From positions 86,085 through 150,084 of the forward strand of contig CAVUWX010000016.1 in assembly GCA_963745205.1 (NCBI GenBank): a DNA stretch of 64,000 bases. The letters are read 5' to 3'. The position numbers and the translations under genes are program-made. This document shows, one piece after another, positions 54,114 to 61,899 of the stretch; positions within the stretch are counted from its first letter, which is position 1; every line of letters begins with the position of its first letter. This DNA is from Hyphomicrobium_A sp963745205 (GTDB lineage Bacteria; Pseudomonadota; Alphaproteobacteria; Rhizobiales; Hyphomicrobiaceae). The notes under the pieces were generated by a model. That model saw only the letters and a list, made by a program, of their open reading frames with translations, was not told the origin of the DNA and made no database searches.

Positions 54114-54860
54114 TCACTTCCCGCGGAAACCCGTCGCCAGCACGTAGAGCTCAGCCGAATCTGTGCGCGACGCCGGCGGCTTCACGTGGCGCACGGTTGC
54201 AAACGAGCGCTTCAAGAGATCAAGCAGCTCGCGCTCGGTGCCTCCTTGCAGCACCTTGGCGAGGAAGGCGCCACCCGGCGCCAGCACGTCGCAGGCAAAG
54301 TGGGCAGCGGCTTCGGCGAGCGCCATGATGCGCACGTGGTCGGTGCGCGTGTGGCCCGTCGTGGGCGCGGCCATGTCGGACAGCACCACGTCGGCGCGGC
54401 GGTTGCTCAAGAGGCTCTTCAGGTGCTCCTCCGCGCCCTCGCTCGTGAAGTCGAGCTGCACGAAAGTTACGCCGGGGAGCGCCTCGACGGCAGTTATGTC
54501 GATGGCGACGACCTGGCCCTTGCCGGCGATGGCGCCCGTCCGCTCCGCCGCGATCTGGCTCCAGCCGCCGGGCGCGGCGCCGAGGTCGACGACGCGGGCG
54601 CCGGCTTTGAGGAATTGGTGCTTGGCGTCGATCTCGGCGAGCTTGTAGGCCGCACGCGAGCGGAAGCCCTCGCGCTTGGCGGCCGCCACATAAGGGTCGT
54701 TGAGCTGGCGCTGCAGCCAGCGCTGCGAGGAGGCTTTGTGGCGGCGCGCGGTCTTGAGGCGCACGTGCAGGCGCCGATCGGCTCCGCCCGGGCCCGTCGT
54801 CGAGCCAGACTTCGAGCCGCTTTTGGGGCCGCCCTTGCCCCCGCCTGTGCGCTTTGGCAT
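54114..54860 (-). CDS. rlmE: 23S rRNA (uridine2552-2'-O)-methyltransferase RlmE
   Basis: 248 residues from ATG 54860. A basic N-terminal tail (GGGKGGPKSGSKSGSTTG) precedes the FtsJ fold: SRAAYKLAEIDAKHQFL, VVDLGAAPGGWSQIAAE, VVLSDMAAPTTGHTRTDH (catalytic Asp), GGAFLAKVLQGG (Lys) and AELYVLATGF (Glu). It methylates U2552 in the A-loop, important for 50S assembly. It lies 11 nt after the Ppx/GppA gene, in the same operon. Confidence 0.95.
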   Translation of the reverse strand: MPKRTGGGKGGPKSGSKSGSTTGPGGADRRLHVRLKTARRHKASSQRWLQRQLNDPYVAAAKREGFRSRAAYKLAEIDAKHQFLKAGARVVDLGAAPGGWSQIAAERTGAIAGKGQVVAIDITAVEALPGVTFVQLDFTSEGAEEHLKSLLSNRRADVVLSDMAAPTTGHTRTDHVRIMALAEAAAHFACDVLAPGGAFLAKVLQGGTERELLDLLKRSFATVRHVKPPASRTDSAELYVLATGFRGK

Positions 54861-54871
54861 TAGACTACCTT

Positions 54872-56101
54872 TTAGCGGCGACGACGGCGGCGGCCGGTGC
54901 GCAACACGCCGTCCTCGGCCATCAGCGTGGTCAAGATGCCCTCGCGCAGGCCGCGGTCGGCTACGCGCAAGCGCTCGCACGGCCACAGGCGCAAGACAGC
55001 CTCGAGGATGGCGCAGCCGGCGAGCACGAGGTCGGCGCGGTCGCGGCCGATGCAGGGCTCCGCGATGCGCTGCTCGTAGCTGCGGCCGAGGAGATCGTAG
55101 GTGACGGCGCGTACGTCGCGCAGGTTGAGCCAGCAGCCGTCGACGCGGTTGCGGTCGTAGCGCGGCAGCCCGAGGTGCACGCCGGCGATCGTGGTCACGG
55201 TGCCCGAGGTGCCGAGCATGTGCACGCGCTTTCCGGCGAGGCGCTTTGCAAGCTGGTGTTCGGCTTCGAAGGGATCGAGCATGCGTTTGGTCTCGGCGAC
55301 CATGGCCTCGAAGTCGTCGGGCCCCACGTGGCGACCGCCGAAGCGCTCGGCTAGCGTGACGACGCCGATCGGAAGCGACGTCCACGCCGCCATGAAGTCT
55401 TGCGCGTCCGCCCGGTCGGCGCGCCGGTCGCGGCGCCCGTTGCGGCGGGAAAGGTCGAGCAGGATCAGCTCGGAGGAGCCGCCTCCGATGTCGAACACCA
55501 GCACGTAGTCGCAGCTCGGGTCGATGAGCGCGGCCGACCCCGAGACGGCGAGTTGTGCCTCGGCCTCGGGGGTCAGGATCTCGATGTCGAGGCCGAGCTT
55601 ATTGTGCACCTCGGCCAAGAACTCCGCGCCGTTCTTGGCGATGCGGCAGGCTTCGGTGGCGACGAGACGCGAGCGTCGCACTCTTGCCCGGTCGAGCTTG
55701 GCGGCGCATACTTTCAGCGCCTCGTGCGTGCGCGCCATGGCGGCGGGCAACAACTGGCCCGTCTGCCCCACCCCTTCGCCTAGCCTTATGATGCGCGAGA
55801 AGGCGTCGACGACACGAAACCCCCGGCGGGAGGGCCGCGCCAGCAGCAGGCGGCAGTTGTTGGTGCCCAGATCGAGCGCGCCGTAGACGGCGTCGCGGTC
55901 AGGCCCGTCGGCAGCTTCACCGTTGCGGTGCGCGGGGGTCGATACGATTGGAGGGACGAGCTCAGCGGCCGGGGCTATCCCCTCGGCCGCGGTGCTGGCG
56001 CCGGGCGCGTTCCTCGCGCCGCCGTCATCAGGGTAGCCCTGCAAGGCCCAAACTCCAGCGCCTGGCATCCGGCCTCCCGTGCTGACGGGAGTCCTTGTCA
56101 T
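54872..56101 (-). CDS. Ppx/GppA-family exopolyphosphatase
   Basis: About 409 residues from ATG 56101 (ATG 56122 alternative). After a disordered N-terminal stretch of 70 residues, ASKHA-fold motifs appear: YGALDLGTNNCRLLLARP, DAFSRIIRLGEGVGQTG, ATEACRIAKNGAEF, VFDIGGGSSELILLD and HMLGTSGTVTTIAGVHL, ending RVADRGLREGIL. The family hydrolyses polyphosphate or pppGpp; which one is not determinable. Ends with an Arg run and precedes rlmE. Confidence 0.92.
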   Translation of the reverse strand: MTRTPVSTGGRMPGAGVWALQGYPDDGGARNAPGASTAAEGIAPAAELVPPIVSTPAHRNGEAADGPDRDAVYGALDLGTNNCRLLLARPSRRGFRVVDAFSRIIRLGEGVGQTGQLLPAAMARTHEALKVCAAKLDRARVRRSRLVATEACRIAKNGAEFLAEVHNKLGLDIEILTPEAEAQLAVSGSAALIDPSCDYVLVFDIGGGSSELILLDLSRRNGRRDRRADRADAQDFMAAWTSLPIGVVTLAERFGGRHVGPDDFEAMVAETKRMLDPFEAEHQLAKRLAGKRVHMLGTSGTVTTIAGVHLGLPRYDRNRVDGCWLNLRDVRAVTYDLLGRSYEQRIAEPCIGRDRADLVLAGCAILEAVLRLWPCERLRVADRGLREGILTTLMAEDGVLRTGRRRRRR

Positions 56102-56403
56102 CAGGCGTCTCCTGGATGACACTTGCGGCGCACTTTACCAGCAAACGCCGCCACGTAAAGGCTTGCCGATCGGGTGAGGGCGCCGTGATTTGCCGAGGGT
56201 CTGCCGCGCTTTTGAGCAGTCCACCAACGCGCTTTTCCACAGCGCCGCGCGATTGATGTGCTTCTCGAGCACCGTCGGACAGCAAACCCGAGGGTCGCGC
56301 CGTCACTTGCGGCCTCGAGGCCTGGCTTGAGCTTCGCTGTCCCCGCGAGATTCCGAGCGTGCTAGATTGGCCGCGAAGAAATACAAACAGGTCCTCGGCC
56401 GCA

Positions 56404-57180
56404 ATGCTTGCGAAGTACCTTCTGGTCGCCGCGCTGCTGCTGCCGACAAGGGCGGCGGCGGGCGAGCTCTCGGAGGAAGCGGGCAAGCGCCTGCTCGCCG
56501 CCTACCCCGAGCAGCTCGAGCGCATCGAGAGCGGCATTCTCGTCTGGCGCGACGGCACACGCATGCCACTCGATGACGGCAAGGGCGAGAAGCCATTCGC
56601 CGAGTGGCTCGATCACCCCGATATCGAGGACATGCTCGCCGTACCCTATCCGGAGGGCGACCTCGCACTGCCGCCGGCCAAGGACGTCGACCCTGGCCGC
56701 GCGCGCAACACGGCGTTCTTCGACAAAGTGTATGGCGACTGCCGCAAGGGCGAGGTCGAGAAAAACCTCTCAACCGTCGTCTGGCTTCCGAAAAAGACCG
56801 GGCAACGGCTGCCCTTCAGCAAGGTCAATGGCGCGGCCCAGCACCTCGAAGCGGTGAGCCGCGAACTCGACGAACTCCCTGCAAAGTTCGACGTGTACCT
56901 CTTTCCCTCCGCCGGCACCTACAATTGCAGGCCCATCGCCGGGACCAACCGGATCTCCGCGCACGGCCAGGGCATCGCCATCGACATTGCCCTGAAGCAC
57001 TCGGACTATTGGCGCAACACCTCGCCCGGCAAGGATGGCGGCTACGCCTACAGGAACGAGATCCCGATGGAGATCGTGCGCGTCTTCGAAAGGCACGGCT
57101 TCATCTGGGGTGGCAAATGGCACCACTACGACACCATGCACTTCGAGTACCGTCCAGAGCTGCTAGGTGCTGGCGGCTGA
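56404..57180 (+). CDS. secreted M15-type peptidase (D-Ala-D-Ala carboxypeptidase-like)
   Basis: 258 residues from ATG 56404. Signal peptide MLAKYLLVAALLLPTRAAAG. M15 zinc motifs: RISAHGQGIAIDIAL (His and Asp ligands, S-x-H-x-x-G-x-A-x-D) and RHGFIWGGKWHHYDTMHFEYRPEL (second His and catalytic Glu/His). Likely cleaves peptidoglycan cross-bridges or stem peptides in the periplasm. No other wall genes flank it; tRNA-Gln is 213 nt downstream. Confidence 0.88.
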   Translation: MLAKYLLVAALLLPTRAAAGELSEEAGKRLLAAYPEQLERIESGILVWRDGTRMPLDDGKGEKPFAEWLDHPDIEDMLAVPYPEGDLALPPAKDVDPGRARNTAFFDKVYGDCRKGEVEKNLSTVVWLPKKTGQRLPFSKVNGAAQHLEAVSRELDELPAKFDVYLFPSAGTYNCRPIAGTNRISAHGQGIAIDIALKHSDYWRNTSPGKDGGYAYRNEIPMEIVRVFERHGFIWGGKWHHYDTMHFEYRPELLGAGG

Positions 57181-57392
57181 CTTGTGGCGGCGGGGGTCGC
57201 ACCAAGCGCATAACTGCGCTTTGGGGTCCCGGGCCCGTAGGTCGCCCGTGACCTGCGCGGCAAAATCGCACCGGTCGGTCTGACCGGGATCGAAGGCAAC
57301 TCCGAAGTGAGTAGCGAGTGGCAGGTTGCGAGCGAGTGGCCTTGCTGTTATATGCGCGCAACCGGCCGCCGTGCGCGCCGCGATCCCGGCAT

Positions 57393-57466
57393 TGGGGGAT
57401 CGTCTAACGGTAGGACTGCAGACTTTGACTCTGCCTGTCTAGGTTCGAATCCTAGTCCCCCAGCCA
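57393..57466 (+). tRNA. tRNA-Gln (anticodon TTG)
   Basis: Acceptor arms TGGGGGA and TCCCCCA pair fully; anticodon stem GCAGA/TCTGC encloses loop CTTTGAC with anticodon TTG; T-arm contains GGTTCGAATCC; discriminator G is followed by encoded CCA (57464-57466). It reads CAA codons. It borders the protease/caspase block, and a tRNA 3' end can be an integration site, but no integrase is seen. The gap 57467-57752 holds no gene. Confidence 0.95.
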
Positions 57467-57752
57467 ACAAGTCACGTGCTCTTGCCAGTCTCCAACTGGG
57501 AGTGATGCCCCCGAAGAAAGCCCGCGGTTTCCGCGCATTACAACCCTTCGCGCATCCGACCGCCCCAGACCGGTCTCTGGCTGGCGGTTTCAGGAGCCCA
57601 ATTGCCCCGAGTCTCCGAAGGCCAAGAACGGGCTGGCAGTTTGGTGGAAAGGGGCGTTACGCCAAGCGTACGGTAAACCTCACCCTACGTGCATTAAGAG
57701 AGTCGACGCGCCTCTCTCGGTCAGGAGAGTAATTTGGGGCGCTGGCGCGATG

Positions 57753-58299
57753 CTACGGGGGTACGGTTGCCTTCAAGAGGTTGCGCTCAGCATCCCCTCC
57801 TTCGGACGTCGCTCCCCAGCCGGTCACTTCGAGCGGCTGACCGACGGGGACCTTCATTTCCGCGTTTGCAAGGGGAATGACCCTCCCGCTTGGAGGTGAT
57901 GTGAGCTTGAGCAGGGCGAGGTCGTTCTCGTACGTCTTGGGATCGTATTTTTCGTGCACCACAACCCGTTCGATCTGGGTCCAAGTGCCAGCCGTGATGT
58001 AGTTCGTCGCACCGGCCTTGGCCTTCACATCTCCCGACTTTGTGCCCGGCTCGATGCAATGCGCCGCCGTCAGCACCCACCTTTGCGCAATGATCGATCC
58101 CCCGCACAGGAAAGTCCCCTCAGGTGTCTTGATATTAAGCGCGACCTGCCAGGGATGATCCTTGATGTTGGTCTTCTCGCCACCGACGATGCGGCGACCG
58201 CCGAGCTTGATCGTTTCCTGAGCGGCTAGGCCGTCAGCCAATCCTGTTCCGACGGTCAGGGTAAGGGCCAGGACCAGAAGTCCACGTCTTCGTTTGCAT
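57753..58299 (-). pseudogene. trypsin-like serine protease, truncated
   Basis: Signal peptide (GLLVLALTLTVGTGLADGLAAQ) followed by RIVGGEKTNIKDHPWQVAL, catalytic His in VLTAAHCIEP and catalytic Asp in YENDLALLKL. The frame stops at 57753 after LLKATVPP, before the region that would hold the catalytic Ser (GDSGGP), which is not found downstream. The start is also unclear: an ATG at 58299 is out of frame with the signal peptide by one base. Inactive as read. It follows the caspase gene by 10 nt. Confidence 0.8.
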
Positions 58300-58309
58300 T
58301 CTGCGTCCC

Positions 58310-59398
58310 CTATTGCAGTCGCAGCAGTGCTTCCTCCGGCACGTACCCGAGCTTCTCGCCCTCGCGAGCGATCACGGCCCAGCCATTTGCAATTGGACAA
58401 CGCGCACTTGCGTTCCTGCAGCAAGCGAGCGGCCAGCCTTGCGCATTGCTCGATGGCTGCTCGCGAACCTGTTCGGCTCGGATCAGTACGTGCGTTGGAG
58501 ACTTGGGGATGTCGTCTCGGCCAATCGCGGAGGTCTCGGCGTTGGAGACGGCGGCAACCCGCTCACCCAGGGGAAAGTCGTCGGCAATGGTGTTGTGCGG
58601 CTGCTGGCGCTCTCCAAACACGCGCTGGCTGATCGTCGGGACTTGGTCGTAGACGTAGGCAGCAAGCTTGGCCAGGGTCACCTCCTCGTTTCCACTGCCT
58701 TCGGGTTTCGTCAGCTCCTCAAGGATCGTGTAGGTGAGCAGGCCGTGGCCCTGATAGCCCTCGAAGGCTGCGCTGCTCGCCGCCGTGATCACACTGCGAC
58801 CTGTCGCATGCTGCAGCCGGTCGATTGCCGTCTCCTGCTCGGTGTCGCCCCGCGGCCGCGCGCTCTCGCAGGTATCGAGAATGAGGATGCTCTTCTGCGC
58901 CGGGATCTTGGCCAGCCACTTCTGCAGCATGTCCTGGCTGATGCCGCCACTCATCACCGTCTGCCCGCCCTCGAACTGCAGATCCTGCGGCAGGAAGTAG
59001 TAGGTGCCTGCAATGCTGCGGCCGTGACCGGCGACGTAGAGCACGAACACGTCTGAGGGCTTGACCTCACTCTGCAGGCTGTCGATGGCCGCCTCGATGC
59101 CTTTAGCGGTGGCATCCTTATCCAGAAGAGGGACCACCTTGGGCTCCCCATAGAGGCCGCGCGCCACAGACTTCAAGGTATCGCCCATGGTCTGGGCATC
59201 GTTGGCCGCGTACTTCAAGTGCCACTCTGATTTGGCGTAGTCGCTGACACCCACCGCCACCACGTACATGTGCGGGCGCTCTTCGGTCGTCACGCCGAAC
59301 TTGTCGATCTCGATGCGGTAGGGCTCGGTGGCGAGCAGCCCCGCGCCATTGTAGGCGGTGATCTCGATGACGTTCTTTTTCGTAGGATCGATGCGCAA
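58310..59398 (-). CDS. caspase (peptidase C14) plus SH3b domain, intact portion of copy 1
   Basis: 362 continuous residues. Caspase-fold domain (VVAVGVSDYAKSEWHLKYAANDAQ) with catalytic His in VLYVAGHGRSIAG and catalytic Cys in ILILDTCESARP, followed by QGHGLLTYTILEEL. The C-terminal 60 residues (LIRAEQVREQPSS ... NGWAVIAREGEKLGYVPEEALLRLQ) fit an SH3b domain. The upstream part of the protein lies in other frames (see 58310-61724). The catalytic pair is intact, so protease function is possible if the gene is repaired. Confidence 0.85.
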   Translation of the reverse strand: MRIDPTKKNVIEITAYNGAGLLATEPYRIEIDKFGVTTEERPHMYVVAVGVSDYAKSEWHLKYAANDAQTMGDTLKSVARGLYGEPKVVPLLDKDATAKGIEAAIDSLQSEVKPSDVFVLYVAGHGRSIAGTYYFLPQDLQFEGGQTVMSGGISQDMLQKWLAKIPAQKSILILDTCESARPRGDTEQETAIDRLQHATGRSVITAASSAAFEGYQGHGLLTYTILEELTKPEGSGNEEVTLAKLAAYVYDQVPTISQRVFGERQQPHNTIADDFPLGERVAAVSNAETSAIGRDDIPKSPTHVLIRAEQVREQPSSNAQGWPLACCRNASARCPIANGWAVIAREGEKLGYVPEEALLRLQ

Positions 59399-59889
59399 GG
59401 TTTGCGTCGCAATCCGATAGCCGCCAGCGCGTCGTGGGCGCCTGCGGCTCGGAGGCGCTAAGCTCGCCTTGCGTCACGCCATTGACACGCCAGACGACTT
59501 TGTCGCCGATGCCGCCGCCGGTGTCGGTCAGCCGGACCGTGACCTTGGCGGTGTCGTTGATCAGTTCCGTCTTGCGCTCGGGCAGCTGCTCGATCTGCGG
59601 CGCCGAACCAGAATCGAGGATCTTCTCCAGATTGAGCTTCGAGGCCGCATCCGCGTACTTGCCTTCGGGGTCACCCTTTGAGCAGCTGCTCAACAAGATC
59701 GTGACGGTAAAGGTGATCATAGAACTGCATGACCGAATACGTCTTCAAAGCCACGCACAATGCTCAGCGCCTGCGATCCTTTGGGCGAGGCCACGAAGAA
59801 TCCTTTGGGCGTAATCGCCAGCCACTCACCGTCTCGCTCTCCGATCATGCTGGCCAGCAGCTCACCTGTTTGGAGGCTCCAGATCCTCA

Positions 59890-61640
59890 CCGTCGTATCG
59901 CCTGCTGCCCGACAGCACGCGGCCGCCGTCGGGCGAGAACGCAACCGAGCTCAGTAACCGAGTGCCCCTCGAAGGTGCGCAGCAGCGCGCCCGTGGCCGC
60001 GTCCCACAGCTTCATCGTCGTGTCGCCGCTGCCCGACAGCACACGGGCTGCCGTCGGGCGAGAACGCAACCGAGGTGACCACGTCCGAGTGCCCTCGAAG
60101 GTGCGGATGAGCGCGCCCGTGGCCGCGTCCCACAGCTTCAGCGTCTCGTCATCGCTGCCCGACAGCACGCGGGCGCCGTCGGGCGAGAACGCAACCGAGA
60201 GGACCGCGCCCGAGTGCCCCGCGAAGGTGCGCAGCAGCGCCCCCGTAGCTGCGTCCCATAGCTTCATCGTATTGTCCGCGCTGCCCGAGAGCACGCGGGT
60301 GCCGTCGGGCGAGAACGCGACCGAACTGACCAAGCTCGAGTGGCCCTCAAAGGTGCGCAGCGGCGCGCCCGTGGTCGCATCCCATAGCTTCAGTGTGTGG
60401 TCGTCGCTGCCCGAGAGCACGCGGGCGCCGTCGGGCGAGAACGCAACCGAGTTGACCGCGTCCGAGTGCCCCTCAAAGGTGCGCAGCAGCTGCGCCCGTG
60501 GCCGCGTCCCACAGCTTCAGTGTCTTGTCGCCGCTGCCCGACAGCACGCGGGCCCCGTCGGGCGAGAACGCAACCGAGAGACGACGCTCGGAGTGCCCCT
60601 CGAAGGTGCGCAGCAGCGTGCCTGTGGCCGCGTCCCACAGCTTCACTGTCTTGTCATCGCTGCCCGAAAGCACGCGGGTGCCATCGGGCGAGAACGCAAC
60701 CGAGGTGACCGCATCCGCGTGTCCCTCGAAGGTGCGCAGCAGCGCGCCCGTGGCCGCGTCCCACAGCTTCACCGTGTTGTCGCCGCTGCCCGAAAGCACG
60801 CGGGCGCCATCGGGGAGAACGCCACCGACCGACCGCATCCGCGTGCCCCTCGAAGGTGCGGAGCAGCGCGCCCGTGGCCGCGTCCCACAGCTTCATCGTC
60901 TTGTCATCGCTGCCCGACAGCACGCGGGCGCCGTCGGGCGAGAACGCAACCGAGATGACCCCGTCCGAGTGCCCTTCGAAGGTGCGCAGCAGCGTGCCCG
61001 TGGCCGCGTCCCATAGCTTCACCGTCTTGTCCTCGCTGCCCGAGAGCACGCGGGTGCCGTCGGGCGAGAACGCAACCGAGATGACCGCAGTCTCGCGTGC
61101 CCCTCGAAGGTGCGCATCAGCGCGCCCGTGGCCGCGTCCCACAGCTTCACTGTCTTGTCCCGCTGCCCGACAGCACGCGGGTGCCATCGGGCGAGAACGC
61201 AACCGAGCTGACCGCGTCCGAGTGCCCCTCGAAGGTGCGGATCAGCGGCCCGTGGCCGCGTCCCACAGCTTCACCGTCTTGTCCCCGCTGCCCGATAGCA
61301 CGTGGGTCCCGTCGGGCGAGAACGCGACCGAGTTGACCGCGGTCCGTGTGCCCCTCGAAGGTGCGGATGAGCGCGCCCGTGCCACGTCCCACAGCTTTAG
61401 CGTCTTGTCCACGCTGCCCGACAGCACGCGGGCGCCGTCGGGCGAGAACGCAACCGACTGACACGAGTCCGAGTGCCCCTCGAAGGTGCGCAGCAGCGCG
61501 CCCGTTGCCGCGTCCCACAGCTTCACCGTCTTGTCGTCGCCTGCCGACAGCACGCGGGTGCCGTCGGGCGAGAAACGCAACCGAGTCGAGCCGGCGAGTG
61601 GGCGATTTGAGGAACGATCTCGATCTTCGGCGGATCCTCG
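59890..61640 (-). repeat. WD40-encoding tandem repeat, 14 units of about 126 bp
   Basis: The anchor GGGCGAGAAC (SPDG codons read on the - strand) recurs 14 times from 59931 to 61566. Spacings are mostly 126 bp but include 124, 125 and 127, each a frame change. Neighbouring units differ by only a few bases, so recent amplification or gene conversion is likely. Confidence 0.9.
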
Positions 61641-61899
61641 GCACGTACTCCGGCCGGGAGTGACAGACAGGCCAGTGCCAGCACCGCCAGCACTCGAAGA
61701 CTGAGACCGCCGGAAGCTCCCCATCGCTGCGCCCCAAAAATACAAGTGTCTCAGTACGATTTCTCGCGGAAATACGGTGCAATCTTCCCAAGTCCGAGTT
61801 GCGTCCGCAAGTCGTCATCCCGATGCATGGGTTCGCGCCTGGCCTATCGGTGCGGTTGCAGCGTCGGCGTCGCCGCTACCGTGAGCCTGCATAGCGACG

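Larger units (their letters stand above)
58310..61724 (-). pseudogene. exported WD40-caspase-SH3b protein, copy 1, multiply frameshifted
   Basis: Reading all frames gives, from ATG 61724: a signal peptide whose core (LRVLAVLALACLSLPAGVRA) is one base out of frame with the ATG; EDPPKIEIVPQI; 14 WD40 units (consensus VTSVAFSPDGTRVLSGSDDKTVKLWDAATG); a final unit ending GERDGEWLAITPKGFFVAS; an Ig-like beta linker (INDTAKVTVRLTDTGGGIGDKVVWRVNGV, then AYNGAGLLATEPYRIEID); the caspase and SH3b domains. Frame changes occur in several WD40 units and near 59410-59420. The signal peptide implies a periplasmic or surface caspase-like protein. Indels may be real decay or sequence error. Confidence 0.82.

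Noticed and set aside
57393..57466. tRNA-Gln as an active island attachment site
   Set aside because: No integrase and no second copy of the tRNA 3' end are seen in the window; kept only as a possibility in the findings.
59729..60958. Long + strand open frame with Ser/Pro/Arg repeats over the WD40 array
   Set aside because: It is the reverse complement of the WD40 units; periodicity comes from the repeats and no domain appears on this strand.
59890..61640. Possible CRISPR array because of regular spacing
   Set aside because: Units of about 126 bp are contiguous, with no short repeat/spacer structure, and encode WD40 motifs; no cas genes are near.
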